From contig JANRIQ010000018.1 of assembly GCA_033764775.1 (NCBI GenBank), positions 1 to 64,000 on the forward strand: a DNA stretch of 64,000 bases, read 5' to 3'. Within the stretch, counting starts at the first letter, position 1; each line of letters starts with the position of its first letter. The stretch is from JAWXCE01 sp033764775 (lineage in GTDB: Bacteria; Pseudomonadota; Alphaproteobacteria; Rhizobiales; Rhodomicrobiaceae). The translations under genes and the position numbers were made by a program. The notes under the pieces are model-generated. The model searched no databases. It worked only from the letters and a program-made list of their open reading frames with translations, and was not told the origin of the DNA. This document shows, in pieces, positions 17,711-26,421 of the stretch.

Positions 17711-18064
17711 ATGTCGGCCGCACCTGTGGAAATCCGGCTGAGCGCCGATAAAACCGCGCTCACCGTCGCGTTCGACGACGGCGCGGCGTTTGCGCTTGAA
17801 GCCGAGCTGCTGCGCACCCACAGCCCCAGCGCCGAGGTGCAAGGCCATACGCCCTTAGAACGAAAGCTCGTCTCCGGCAAACGCGGAGTGAAGATCGCGC
17901 GGCTCGATCCGGTTGGACATTACGCGGTGCGCATCGTCTTCGACGACAGCCACGACAGCGGTCTGTTCACCTGGGGTTATCTGCGGGAGCTCGGCGAAGG
18001 CCGCGAGGACAAGTGGCGCGCCTATCTCGCCGAACTGGCCGCGAAAGGCTTCACCCGCGGCTGA
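17711..18064 (+). CDS. DUF971 (GBBH-like N-terminal domain) protein
   Basis: A 117-residue protein matching DUF971 throughout: EIRLSADKTALTVAFDDGAA, ELLRTHSPSAEVQGH, then VKIARLDPVGHYAVRIVFDD and the closing SGLFTWGYLRELGE. The domain is the small zinc-associated N-terminal module of gamma-butyrobetaine hydroxylases, found free in bacteria and often near Fe-S cluster or Mrp/ApbC genes. The expected His/Cys zinc ligands are not all obvious here. Function unknown; convergent with the next gene, 3 bases apart. Confidence 0.87.
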   Translation: MSAAPVEIRLSADKTALTVAFDDGAAFALEAELLRTHSPSAEVQGHTPLERKLVSGKRGVKIARLDPVGHYAVRIVFDDSHDSGLFTWGYLRELGEGREDKWRAYLAELAAKGFTRG

Positions 18065-18067
18065 CCG

Positions 18068-18952
18068 TCAGCGCTCAAGGCTGGCCGCCATGAGAGCGCG
18101 CGCGCCGTCCGCGTCCATCACCGAGCGGCCCAGCGTCGCGGCTGTCTGCGCGCACAGGCGCACGAGATCGGCGTTGGCGGCGGCGAGCCGGCCGTCGGGC
18201 AGCCGCAGATTGTTCTCAAAGCCCACCCGCGCGTGACCGCCGCGCGCCATCGCCGCCGCCATGCACTCAGCTTCGCGCTCGCCGAACGCGCAGAGCTGCC
18301 ACAGGCCGGGCGCCTCTCCGGCCGCCGCAAGGAGCGGGAGCAGGTCGGCCGGGTCGGACGTCAAATTCGCGCTGTAGCGCCCGAGCACGAACAGCGCGAA
18401 GGGCTGGGCGAACGGAATGACGCCGCGCCCTTTCAAGGCGGCGAAGGTCTGCGCGTCCGCTTCGTCGTAGAGGATGAACTGCGGCCACACCGCCTCGCGC
18501 TTCATCCAGAGGAGCAGGGCGGCGATCTCCGCCTCGCCAAGGCCACCGGGCCCGCCCATCAGTTCACGCAGAGCGAGCGAGACCGCCTTGGGCTTCAGGG
18601 CGCGGATCATGGCCGCCTGCTGCGCCGGGGCGTAGAGGCCGGCCGCCTCGGTCGTCGCCTGGATGAGCATGCGCCCGCCCGTCGCCGCCCGCACTGCGTC
18701 GATCGCCAACCGATACGCGTCCGCGTCGAGGGAATGGCGGCCCTCCCTGTCGCGGATGTGCAAATGCAGCATGGCGGCGCCGGCTTCGAGGCACTCGGCC
18801 GCGTCCCGCGCCGTCTCGGCCGCCGTCATCGGCAAGCGCGGATGATCGGTTTTCCCGCGCCGCGCGCCGTTGGGCGCCGCCGCGATCAGCGCCGGCGTCG
18901 CATCGACCCAACCTCGGAAATCGCTTTGTCCATGCACAAACTGTCGCATCAT
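18068..18952 (-). CDS. 3-keto-5-aminohexanoate cleavage enzyme family (BKACE) protein
   Basis: A 294-residue protein of the beta-keto acid cleavage family, which uses acetyl-CoA to cleave beta-keto acids in a zinc-dependent TIM barrel. Visible landmarks are the N-terminal ALIAAAPNGARRGK, the zinc-binding AAMLHLHIRDREGRHSLD (His-x-His), MLIQATTEA, and late GGHARVGFENNLRLPDG with a conserved Gly-Glu-Asn equivalent. The start at 18952 (MMRQFVHG) follows the family length; the much longer frame to 19450 overlaps phoR and is rejected. The substrate cannot be assigned because the family covers many beta-keto acids and no pathway genes are adjacent. Confidence 0.87.
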   Translation of the reverse strand: MMRQFVHGQSDFRGWVDATPALIAAAPNGARRGKTDHPRLPMTAAETARDAAECLEAGAAMLHLHIRDREGRHSLDADAYRLAIDAVRAATGGRMLIQATTEAAGLYAPAQQAAMIRALKPKAVSLALRELMGGPGGLGEAEIAALLLWMKREAVWPQFILYDEADAQTFAALKGRGVIPFAQPFALFVLGRYSANLTSDPADLLPLLAAAGEAPGLWQLCAFGEREAECMAAAMARGGHARVGFENNLRLPDGRLAAANADLVRLCAQTAATLGRSVMDADGARALMAASLER

Positions 18953-19022
18953 GGTGGTATTCTCGCGGAAATGGGCGTAGGGGGCGGGTATGACGCCGCT
19001 TCTCGACACTGCAGGGTAGCAT

Positions 19023-20396
19023 ATGCCGGAAATGAATGACGCAGGCGACGCGCCGCAGCGCGGCCCGACCGGCGACCGGCTCGACGATAGCCTTTTGGCC
19101 GGAGCCGCTCGGCGTCTGTATGCGCGGCGCTGGATGCTGCTCGTCGCGTGCTTGACGCTGTTCGCGCTGGAGATCGCTTTTGCGCTTCCCTTTCCCGCTG
19201 TGCTGGCGGCGTTAAGCGCTTTCGCGGCGACGGCCGCGTTCGCGCCTCGCGACGGCATTGTGGCCTCCGTACCGCCGGGACCCGCGCCTGCGTCAAGCCC
19301 GCGCGCCGAGGCCGTGGTCGCCGGCGTGCTGCGCGGCGTGCCGGACCCCGCCGTCGTGCTGACGAGCGCTTGCAACGTCCTGCTGTTCAACGACAAGGCG
19401 GCGGACGTGATCGAAGACCTCATGCCCGGACGGCACCTCTCCGGCGTCATCCGTCACCCGAAGGTGCTCGACGCCGTCACCCTGGCCAAGGAGGGCGCGC
19501 CGCCGCAAACCGTGGCCTATGTGGATCGGGTTCCGGTGGAGCGGCATTTCTCGGCGACCATCTCCTGGATCGGCGCCTCGCGCACGCTGTCCGCCAGCGA
19601 CCCCGCCATCCTCATCGTGCTGCGCGATCTGACTGAGCAGGAGCGGCTGGATCAGATGCGCGCCGATTTCGTCGCGTACGCCAGCCACGAACTGAAAACC
19701 CCGCTGGCCTCCGTCATCGGCTTCATCGAGACGCTGCAGGGCAGGGCGAAGGACGACCCGGAGGCGCGGGCGCGGTTCCTCGACATTATGCTGCGCCAGG
19801 CCAAGCGCATGGCGAGGCTCATCGAGAATCTCCTCTCGCTCAGCCGGGTCGAGATGCGCGCGCACCTGAAGCCCGAAACGATCATCGACCTTAACGAGGT
19901 GGTTCAGCACGCCGTGCAATCCCTGGAGCCGCTCGCCAGCGCGAACGGCATTCGCCTGGAGGCGCAGGAGCTTTCCGGCGGCGCGACGATACTCGGCGAT
20001 TGGGACGAGATGGCGCAGGTGTTCCAGAACCTGATCCACAACGCCCTGAAGTACGGCCGTGACGGCGGGTTCGTGCGAGTGCGCGTCGCGCGCCTCAACG
20101 ATCGCCGCGCGCCAGGGCGCATCGCCGTGACGGTTGAGGACGACGGGCTGGGGATCGCTCCGCAGCATTTGCCGCGCCTGACCGAGCGCTTCTACCGCGT
20201 CGAGCAGGGGGCCGCCGCCGACAGGACCGGCACCGGGCTGGGCCTCGCCATCGCCAGCCAGGTCATCGCCCGGCATCGCGGCGAGTTGAAGATCGCGTCC
20301 ATGCTGGGCGAGGGGTCGGCCTTCACCGTCGTCCTTGCCGAGCATAAGACGGGCGCAGCGTCGCGCGCGCCTGCCGCATCTCCCCCCGCTGTGTGA
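19023..20396 (+). CDS. phoR: Phosphate-regulon sensor histidine kinase
   Basis: A 457-residue kinase. The N terminus has two hydrophobic segments (about residues 35-70) with almost no periplasmic loop, as usual for PhoR, which senses phosphate through PstSCAB and PhoU. A PAS-like domain (about 95-205) precedes the HisKA domain with phospho-acceptor His222 in ASHELKTPLASVIGF. The ATPase domain has the N box (NLIHNALKYG), G1 box (DDGLGIAPQHLPRLTERFYR) and G2 box (GTGLGLAI). The pst operon and phoB follow on the same strand. It is divergent from the BKACE gene. Confidence 0.93.
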   Translation: MPEMNDAGDAPQRGPTGDRLDDSLLAGAARRLYARRWMLLVACLTLFALEIAFALPFPAVLAALSAFAATAAFAPRDGIVASVPPGPAPASSPRAEAVVAGVLRGVPDPAVVLTSACNVLLFNDKAADVIEDLMPGRHLSGVIRHPKVLDAVTLAKEGAPPQTVAYVDRVPVERHFSATISWIGASRTLSASDPAILIVLRDLTEQERLDQMRADFVAYASHELKTPLASVIGFIETLQGRAKDDPEARARFLDIMLRQAKRMARLIENLLSLSRVEMRAHLKPETIIDLNEVVQHAVQSLEPLASANGIRLEAQELSGGATILGDWDEMAQVFQNLIHNALKYGRDGGFVRVRVARLNDRRAPGRIAVTVEDDGLGIAPQHLPRLTERFYRVEQGAAADRTGTGLGLAIASQVIARHRGELKIASMLGEGSAFTVVLAEHKTGAASRAPAASPPAV

Positions 20397-20436
20397 CGAA
20401 AGCCTCGTTTATAGGCTTTCGCGTCAATGAGTTAAG

Positions 20437-20476
20437 GTGTCATCTAATCTTCAACTCGTTGTCATAAAACGATTAA
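20437..20476 (+). promoter_or_regulatory. Candidate tandem Pho box upstream of pstS
   Basis: Four heptamer-like units sit at an exact 11-bp period: GTGTCAT (20437), TCTTCAA (20448), TTGTCAT (20459) and CGATTAA (20470), each separated by 4 bases (CTAA, CTCG, AAAA). The known PhoB box is two CTGTCAT-like repeats spaced 4 bp apart. Units 1 and 3 match best, 2 and 4 are degenerate. The site is 81 bp before the pstS start. I infer PhoB binding and induction under phosphate limitation. Confidence 0.7.
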
Positions 20477-20556
20477 CCCTAGAGGATAGGTTGCGACAGG
20501 TAGGCGGGGTATCGCCTTCCCTTAGTTATGATGTCAATCCTATTGGGAGAGCTTCA

Positions 20557-21645
20557 GTGAACACCAAATTCGTCGCCCTCACGGCGGCTGTCGCGGCTGG
20601 CGTCTTCGCCACCGGCGCGATGGCTCGTGACCAAATCCGCATCGTCGGCTCCTCGACCGTGTATCCCTACTCGCAAGCGGTCTCCGAAGAGTTCGCGAAA
20701 AAGACCGGCGGCAAAGCGCCGGTCGTTGAGTCGCTTGGCACAGGCGGCGGCTTCAAAGAATTCTGCAAAGGCGTCGGGGAAGACAAAGCCGACATCGCGA
20801 ACGCATCGCGCACTATCAAAAAGTCTGAGTACGAAGACTGCACGAAGAACGGCGTGACCAACATCACCGAAGTTCTGATCGGTTATGACGGTCTCTCGGT
20901 GGCTGGCTCCAAAAAGGGCGTCGATGTTGACGTAACGAAAGAGCAACTTTTCCTCGCTCTCTCCAAAGAAGTTCTCGACAAAGACGGCAAGCTCGTCGCC
21001 AACCCATACAAAAAATGGTCGGACATCGACAAGAAATTGCCGGACCAAGCCATTCTGGTGTACGGCCCGCCCCCGACCTCCGGCACGCGCGACGCTTTCG
21101 TCGAACTGGCCATGCATGAAGGCTGCAAAGCTATTCCTGCCTACAAAGACAAGCTTGCATCGCTGAAAGGCCAGGAAGTCGAAGTGAAGGGCAAGAAAGT
21201 GAAGGCCGACGAGCAGTTCATTAAAGATAACTGCTCCCCGATGCGCGCTGACGGCGCCTTCGTAGAAGCTGGCGAAAACGATAACCTGATCGTTCAGCGT
21301 CTGGAAGCCGACCCGAAAGCTCTCGGCATCTTCGGCTACTCGTTCCTGTTCGAGAACGCCGACAAACTGAAAGGCGCGAAAGTGAAAGGCGTAACGCCGT
21401 CGTTCGAGACAATCGCCGACGGTTCGTATGGCATCTCTCGCCCGCTTTTCTTCTACATCAAAAATGACCATCGCAAAGTGATCAAAGGCCTCGATGAATT
21501 CGTCGCCGAATTCGTCAGCACGGGCGCCATGGGCAAAGACGGCTACCTCGCCGAGCGCGGCCTCACCCCGCTTTCCGAAGCTAAACGCAAGGAAGTTGCG
21601 GACGCGGTGAAGAACGCCACGAACATGGCGGCTCCGAAGTCCTAA
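20557..21645 (+). CDS. pstS: Phosphate ABC transporter, periplasmic phosphate-binding protein
   Basis: A 362-residue protein with a signal peptide (MNTKFVALTAAVAAGVFATG, cleavage near AMA-RD) and the PstS core: QIRIVGSSTVYPYSQ, ESLGTGGGFKEFCKG, ADIANASR, then PPPTSGTRDAFVELAMHEGC, which holds phosphate-contacting Ser/Thr/Arg/Asp. GTG at 20557 is chosen as the start: GGGAGA lies 7 bases upstream, and it places the signal peptide at the N terminus. The in-frame ATG at 20437 lies inside the Pho boxes. Codon use (many AAA, GCT, TTC) differs a little from neighbours, consistent with high expression. Confidence 0.94.
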   Translation: MNTKFVALTAAVAAGVFATGAMARDQIRIVGSSTVYPYSQAVSEEFAKKTGGKAPVVESLGTGGGFKEFCKGVGEDKADIANASRTIKKSEYEDCTKNGVTNITEVLIGYDGLSVAGSKKGVDVDVTKEQLFLALSKEVLDKDGKLVANPYKKWSDIDKKLPDQAILVYGPPPTSGTRDAFVELAMHEGCKAIPAYKDKLASLKGQEVEVKGKKVKADEQFIKDNCSPMRADGAFVEAGENDNLIVQRLEADPKALGIFGYSFLFENADKLKGAKVKGVTPSFETIADGSYGISRPLFFYIKNDHRKVIKGLDEFVAEFVSTGAMGKDGYLAERGLTPLSEAKRKEVADAVKNATNMAAPKS

Positions 21646-21651
21646 GAATAC

Positions 21652-21679
21652 GGCGGCCGCCGCAACGCGGCCGCCTTTT
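21652..21679 (+). terminator. Hairpin with T-run between pstS and pstC
   Basis: A perfect 9-bp stem, GGCGGCCGC (21652-21660) with GCGGCCGCC (21667-21675), encloses a 6-base loop and is followed by TTTT. It lies 7 bases after the pstS stop and 39 bases before pstC. It is likely a partial terminator or an mRNA-stabilising structure that keeps pstS output above that of the membrane components. Confidence 0.7.
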
Positions 21680-21717
21680 CCGCCTGCTGAAGACTGCTCA
21701 GTTTCGTAGGTTTGACC

Positions 21718-23097
21718 ATGTTCACCTATGTATTTTTTACCGTCCTTATCATCGCAGTCGTTGGATATTTCATGGGCCGCGCGAAAGCGGTGGCCACGGT
21801 TGGGGGCGACGAGAGCCGGCTACATTCGCGCACCGGATATCATGGCGCGTTCATCGCGGCCTGGGTCGGCGTGCCTGCGTTCATCGTCACTCTGGTTTGG
21901 CTGATGTTTCAGAACAGCGTGATCGACACGCTGCTGCTGCAAAGCTTGCCTACCGGTCGCATCGATGGTCTCTCCGACGCCCAGGTTGATCTGTTGATCA
22001 GCCAGATCAAATCCTACGCTGCAGGGATTTCTTTCGGCGACGTGGATATCGCCGTTCGGGAAGCGGCCGAGCGCTACAACGCGTGGCGCGAGATTGCGCG
22101 CTGGTCGATGCTTGCGGTGATCGCGGCGGTGGCGCTTGCGGGTCTTGTCATCGCGCGCGCCCGCATCTCTCCGGAATTCCGCGCCCGACACGGCGTTGAG
22201 CGCGTGCTCACGGGCTTCATGATTGTGTGCTCCGTCATCGCCATCCTCACGACCCTTGGCATCGTTCTCTCGCTCCTGTTCGAGGCGGCGCGCTTCTTCG
22301 CGATCATACCGGTCGTGGATTTTCTCACTGGCCTCAACTGGGAGCCGCAGATCGCCCTGCGCGCCGACCAGGGCATCTCCCAAGGCGCGTTCGGCATGAT
22401 CCCCGTGCTCGCCGGCACGCTGCTGATCTCGTTTATCGCCATGGCGGTCGCCGTGCCCATCGGCCTTCTCTCGGCCGTCTATCTGACGGAGTACGCGAGC
22501 AAAAGCTTTCGCGCTGTGGTGAAGCCGATCCTCGAGGTGCTGGCCGGCGTGCCGACGGTGGTGTACGGTTTCTTCGCCATCCTGGTCGTCGCTCCGGCCT
22601 TGCGCGAATTCGCCGCGTCGTTCGGCGTTGAAATGGCGCCGAACAGCGCGCTCGCCGCCGGTTTCGTCATGGGCATCATGATCATCCCCTTCGTCTCCTC
22701 GCTTTCGGATGACGCCATCAACGCCGTGCCGCGCTCCATGCGCGATGGGTCTTACGCCATGGGCGCGACGAAGGGCGAGACGATCACGCGGGTGTTGCTC
22801 CCGGCGGCGCTTCCGGGGATCGTCGGCGGCATTCTCTTGGCCGTCAGCCGCGCTATCGGCGAAACCATGATCGTCGTCATGGCCGCCGGCATCATCGCCA
22901 AGCTAACCCTGAACCCGCTGGAACCCGTCACCACGGTGACTGTCCAGATCGTGACGCTGCTCATCGGCGACAGCGAGTTCGACAACCCAAAAACGCTCGC
23001 GGCCTTCGCGCTGGGGCTGATGCTCTTCCTTGTGACGCTCTGCCTCAACATAATCGCATTGCGCATCGTTCAAAAATATCGAGAGCAATATGACTGA
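21718..23097 (+). CDS. pstC: Phosphate ABC transporter permease PstC
   Basis: A 459-residue permease, longer than the roughly 320-residue E. coli type, with an extra N-terminal part of about 150 residues containing several hydrophobic segments (1-22, 40-65 and 125-145). This longer form is known in alphaproteobacteria. The conserved binding-protein-dependent permease domain follows, with the EAA-like loop (YAMGATKGETITRVLLPAALPGI) and SRAIGETMIVVMAAG. ATG 21718 is preferred over the TTG two codons upstream. Eight bases overlap the start of pstA. Confidence 0.93.
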   Translation: MFTYVFFTVLIIAVVGYFMGRAKAVATVGGDESRLHSRTGYHGAFIAAWVGVPAFIVTLVWLMFQNSVIDTLLLQSLPTGRIDGLSDAQVDLLISQIKSYAAGISFGDVDIAVREAAERYNAWREIARWSMLAVIAAVALAGLVIARARISPEFRARHGVERVLTGFMIVCSVIAILTTLGIVLSLLFEAARFFAIIPVVDFLTGLNWEPQIALRADQGISQGAFGMIPVLAGTLLISFIAMAVAVPIGLLSAVYLTEYASKSFRAVVKPILEVLAGVPTVVYGFFAILVVAPALREFAASFGVEMAPNSALAAGFVMGIMIIPFVSSLSDDAINAVPRSMRDGSYAMGATKGETITRVLLPAALPGIVGGILLAVSRAIGETMIVVMAAGIIAKLTLNPLEPVTTVTVQIVTLLIGDSEFDNPKTLAAFALGLMLFLVTLCLNIIALRIVQKYREQYD

Positions 23098-24739
23098 CGC
23101 CACCGCGAACTCCGTCAAGCTTCACAACTGGTCGTCCGAGGCGAACGCCGCGCGCATTCGCAGCCGCTATGCCGCGGATCGGCGCCTGCAAATCTACGGG
23201 ATCGCGGCGATCTCATCGGCCATCCTGGTGCTGGCGATCCTGATCGGCTCTCTGGTCATGTCTGGCGCGAGCGCGTTTTTCCAGACCAAAGCGAGCGTCG
23301 AATTTTACCTCGACCCGGCCGTCATCGACAAAGACGACATCAACAACGCCAACTACCGTAAGATCGTCACGGACTCGTTCGCCAAGCTCTTCCCCGAGGT
23401 GACGACGCCGCGCCAGAAGACCGAGCTGCAAAAAATTCTCAGCACGGAGGTGCGCTTCACCTTGCGCGATTACGTGGCGGCCAACCCAGGCGCGATCGGG
23501 AGCACAGTTCGGCTCACCGTGCCGCTTTCCGACCCGTTTGACCAGCTTTACAAGGGCGTCATCCCGCCCAGGCTCGACGCTCTTTCCGCGCAGGAAAAAG
23601 CCCGGTTTGAGAATCGCCTCAAAAATCGCGGCTTGATCGATATCGTCGATGGGCGGACGGTCGCCAAGGTCAACCTCTATATCGACCCAGCGAAAGTGCC
23701 TGCCGACAATATCGGGGGCGGCAACTTTCAGGCTATTTTGACCGAGGGCATTGACGCATTGTTCCCCGGCCAACGCATCGCCGGCATTTACGCCATGTTC
23801 GACGACGGCGCCGCTGAGGTTATCAAGCAGTACGTCATCTCGAACCCCGGCAGCATTGGCAAGACCGTCGAAAACCTCGCCGTGCCCGTGTCCAAACCGT
23901 ACGACACGTTGAACAAAGGCGAGCGTCCGCTCATACCCAACCCGCGCGTTGGCGGCGAGAACGAGATCGCGTGGTTCGAGCGGCTGCAGAATCTAAATGT
24001 GCTCTCCAGCCCGTTCAGCACCGAGCTGTTCTTGAACGCCAACAGCCGCTTCCCCGAGCAGGCGGGCCTGTCCGGCGCCATCGTTGGTTCGTTCTACGCG
24101 TTGCTGGTGTGCTTCCTCATCAGCTTTCCGACGGGCATCGCCGCCGCGGTCTACCTTGAGGAGTTTGCGCCCAAGAACCGCTGGACGGACCTGATCGAGG
24201 TCAACATCAACAACCTCGCCGCCGTCCCTTCCATTGTTTTCGGTCTTCTCGGTCTGGCGGTGTTTCTCAACCTGTTCGGGTTGCCGCGATCAGCCCCTCT
24301 CGTCGGCGGTATGGTGCTTGCGCTCCTGACCTTGCCCACCATCATCATCGCGACGCGCGCGGCGCTGAAGTCGGTGCCGCCCTCTATCCGGCAGGCGGCG
24401 CTCGGCATCGGCGCGTCCAAGCACCAGGTCGTGATGCATCACGTGCTCCCGCTCGCCATGCCGGGCATCATGACGGGCACGATCATCGGGATGGCGCATG
24501 CGCTCGGCGAGACCGCTCCGCTCCTCCTCATCGGCATGAACGCTTTCATCACAAGCGCACCGACCGACATCCTGGAGGCCGCGACCGCCTTGCCAGCGCA
24601 AATCTACAGCTGGTCGGACAGCCCCGAGCGCGGCTTCGTGGCCCGCACATCCGCGGCCATCCTCGTTCTTCTCGGCTTTCTTGTGTTCATGAACGGCATA
24701 GCAATTTTCCTTCGTCAGCGCTTCGAGCGCAAATGGTGA
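23090..24739 (+). CDS. pstA: Phosphate ABC transporter permease PstA
   Basis: A 549-residue permease with one N-terminal TM (about 40-62), a long periplasmic insertion (about 65-325, a DUF3333-type region; it holds two repeats of a Tyr-Leu-Asp-Pro / Tyr-Ile-Asp-Pro motif followed by Phe-Pro segments), then the transmembrane permease domain with the EAA loop (AALGIGASKHQVVMHHVLPLAM) and GETAPLLLIG. It pairs with PstC to form the phosphate channel. The reading frame overlaps pstC by 8 bases, implying coupled translation. Confidence 0.92.
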   Translation: MTDATANSVKLHNWSSEANAARIRSRYAADRRLQIYGIAAISSAILVLAILIGSLVMSGASAFFQTKASVEFYLDPAVIDKDDINNANYRKIVTDSFAKLFPEVTTPRQKTELQKILSTEVRFTLRDYVAANPGAIGSTVRLTVPLSDPFDQLYKGVIPPRLDALSAQEKARFENRLKNRGLIDIVDGRTVAKVNLYIDPAKVPADNIGGGNFQAILTEGIDALFPGQRIAGIYAMFDDGAAEVIKQYVISNPGSIGKTVENLAVPVSKPYDTLNKGERPLIPNPRVGGENEIAWFERLQNLNVLSSPFSTELFLNANSRFPEQAGLSGAIVGSFYALLVCFLISFPTGIAAAVYLEEFAPKNRWTDLIEVNINNLAAVPSIVFGLLGLAVFLNLFGLPRSAPLVGGMVLALLTLPTIIIATRAALKSVPPSIRQAALGIGASKHQVVMHHVLPLAMPGIMTGTIIGMAHALGETAPLLLIGMNAFITSAPTDILEAATALPAQIYSWSDSPERGFVARTSAAILVLLGFLVFMNGIAIFLRQRFERKW

Positions 24740-24770
24740 GCCGTCGGCGCCAGAGTTTGGAGATGTTCAA

Positions 24771-25613
24771 ATGATGCAAATGCAGACAACCATGACCGAA
24801 GGCGCGGACGTGACCGCCGCCGTAGGCTCCCGCACATCGGCCTCTTCAACCGCCAACGACGCCATCATGCGCGCGCGTCAGGTGTCAGTGTTCTACGGGG
24901 CGAAACAGGCGCTGTTCGACGTGAACCTCGACATGCCGGGCAAAGCCGTGACGGCGCTCATCGGCCCGTCGGGCTGCGGCAAATCGACGTTTCTGCGCTG
25001 TCTGAACCGCATGAACGACACCATCGAGGGCGCCCGCGTCACGGGTCAGATCACCATCGAAAGCGACGACATCTACGCGCCCCACGTCGACCCGGTGCAG
25101 TTGCGCGCGCGCGTCGGCATGGTGTTCCAAAAGCCGAACCCGTTCCCGAAAAGCATCTTCGAGAACGTCGCCTATGGCCCGCGCATTCACGGCCTTGCCC
25201 GCACCAAGAGCGAGCTTGAGGAAATCGTGGTGACGAGCCTGCAGAAAGCCGGCCTGTTCAACGAGGTGAAGGACCGGCTCCACGACGCCGGAACGGGCCT
25301 CTCCGGCGGCCAACAGCAGCGTTTGTGCATCGCTCGCGCCATCGCCGTCAGCCCCGAGGTGATCCTGATGGACGAGCCCTGCTCCGCGCTCGACCCCATC
25401 GCCACCGCCAAGATCGAAGAGCTGATGGACGAACTGCGCCAGAACTACTGCATCGTCATCGTCACCCACTCGATGCAGCAGGCCGCCCGCGTCTCGCAGC
25501 GCACCGCGTTTTTCCATCTCGGCATCCTGGTGGAGGAGGGCGAGACGAGCCAAATCTTCACCAACCCGAAGGACAACCGCACGCAGGACTACATAACCGG
25601 GCGCTTCGGTTGA
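24771..25613 (+). CDS. pstB: Phosphate ABC transporter ATP-binding protein PstB
   Basis: A 280-residue ATPase with Walker A GPSGCGKST (residues 65-73), Q-loop GMVFQKPNPFPKSIFENV (diagnostic of PstB), signature LSGGQQQRLCIARAIA, Walker B VILMDEPCSALDPI and switch His in VTHSMQQAARVSQ. It powers phosphate uptake through PstCA and is part of the PhoR signalling complex. The N-terminal 35 residues are extra relative to E. coli; internal Mets at residues 2, 4, 8 and 33 are alternative starts. Confidence 0.95.
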   Translation: MMQMQTTMTEGADVTAAVGSRTSASSTANDAIMRARQVSVFYGAKQALFDVNLDMPGKAVTALIGPSGCGKSTFLRCLNRMNDTIEGARVTGQITIESDDIYAPHVDPVQLRARVGMVFQKPNPFPKSIFENVAYGPRIHGLARTKSELEEIVVTSLQKAGLFNEVKDRLHDAGTGLSGGQQQRLCIARAIAVSPEVILMDEPCSALDPIATAKIEELMDELRQNYCIVIVTHSMQQAARVSQRTAFFHLGILVEEGETSQIFTNPKDNRTQDYITGRFG

Positions 25614-25665
25614 TTGAGAACAGCGCTCGAGCGCAAGGTGCGGCGCGCGCCGGTGGAGACGAAGG

Positions 25666-26403
25666 ATGAGCGAGCATATCGTCAAGGCGTTCGAAGACGA
25701 ACTGAAGGCCCTCGACAGCCAGATCGCCAAGATGGGCGGCCTGGCCGAGGAGGCTTTGGGCCGCGCGATCCTCGCGCTTGACCGCCGCGATCCGGAAATC
25801 GCCGAACAGGCCATCCGTGACGACAAGGCCATCGACGATCTCGAACGCCTCGTCGAAGAGCAGGCCATCAGCATCATCGCGCGCCGCCAGCCCATGGCGC
25901 TCGACCTGCGCCAGATCGTCACCGCCATCCGCGTCGCTTCCGACCTGGAGCGCATCGGCGACCTGTCAAAAAACATCGCCAAGCGGGCGCTCGCCGTCGC
26001 CGCCGAACCGCACCCGAAACAGGTGATGCTCGGCATCAAGCATATCGGCCTGAGCGCGCTCGAACAGTTGAAAAACGTCCTCAACGCCTATTCGAGCCGC
26101 GACGCCGACAAGGCCATGAAAGTGTGGCTGCGAGACGAACGCATCGACAACATGTACAACTCGCTGTTCCGCGAACTCCTCACCTACATGATGGAAGATC
26201 CGCGCAACATCGGCATCTGCACGCATCTGCTGTTTGGCGCGAAAAACATCGAACGCATAGGCGACCACGCGACCAACATCGCGGAGACCATCCACTATCT
26301 GGTGCATGGCGCGGCCATTTCCGAGGATCGGCCGAAGGGCGACGTCACCAGCTACACGATCGTCGAGTTTCCGGAATTGCACTGGAAAAACGGCAAGGAC
26401 TAA
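25666..26403 (+). CDS. phoU: Phosphate-signalling negative regulator PhoU
   Basis: A 245-residue all-helical protein with two PhoU repeats. Each holds the metal-binding signature: ASDLERIGDLSKNIAKRA in the first (about residues 88-105) and AKNIERIGDHATNIAETI in the second (about 192-209). PhoU links the PstSCAB transporter to PhoR and suppresses PhoR kinase activity when phosphate is plentiful. AGACGAAGG lies just before the ATG. Confidence 0.96.
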   Translation: MSEHIVKAFEDELKALDSQIAKMGGLAEEALGRAILALDRRDPEIAEQAIRDDKAIDDLERLVEEQAISIIARRQPMALDLRQIVTAIRVASDLERIGDLSKNIAKRALAVAAEPHPKQVMLGIKHIGLSALEQLKNVLNAYSSRDADKAMKVWLRDERIDNMYNSLFRELLTYMMEDPRNIGICTHLLFGAKNIERIGDHATNIAETIHYLVHGAAISEDRPKGDVTSYTIVEFPELHWKNGKD

Positions 26404-26421
26404 GCAACGCAGCGATAGGGC

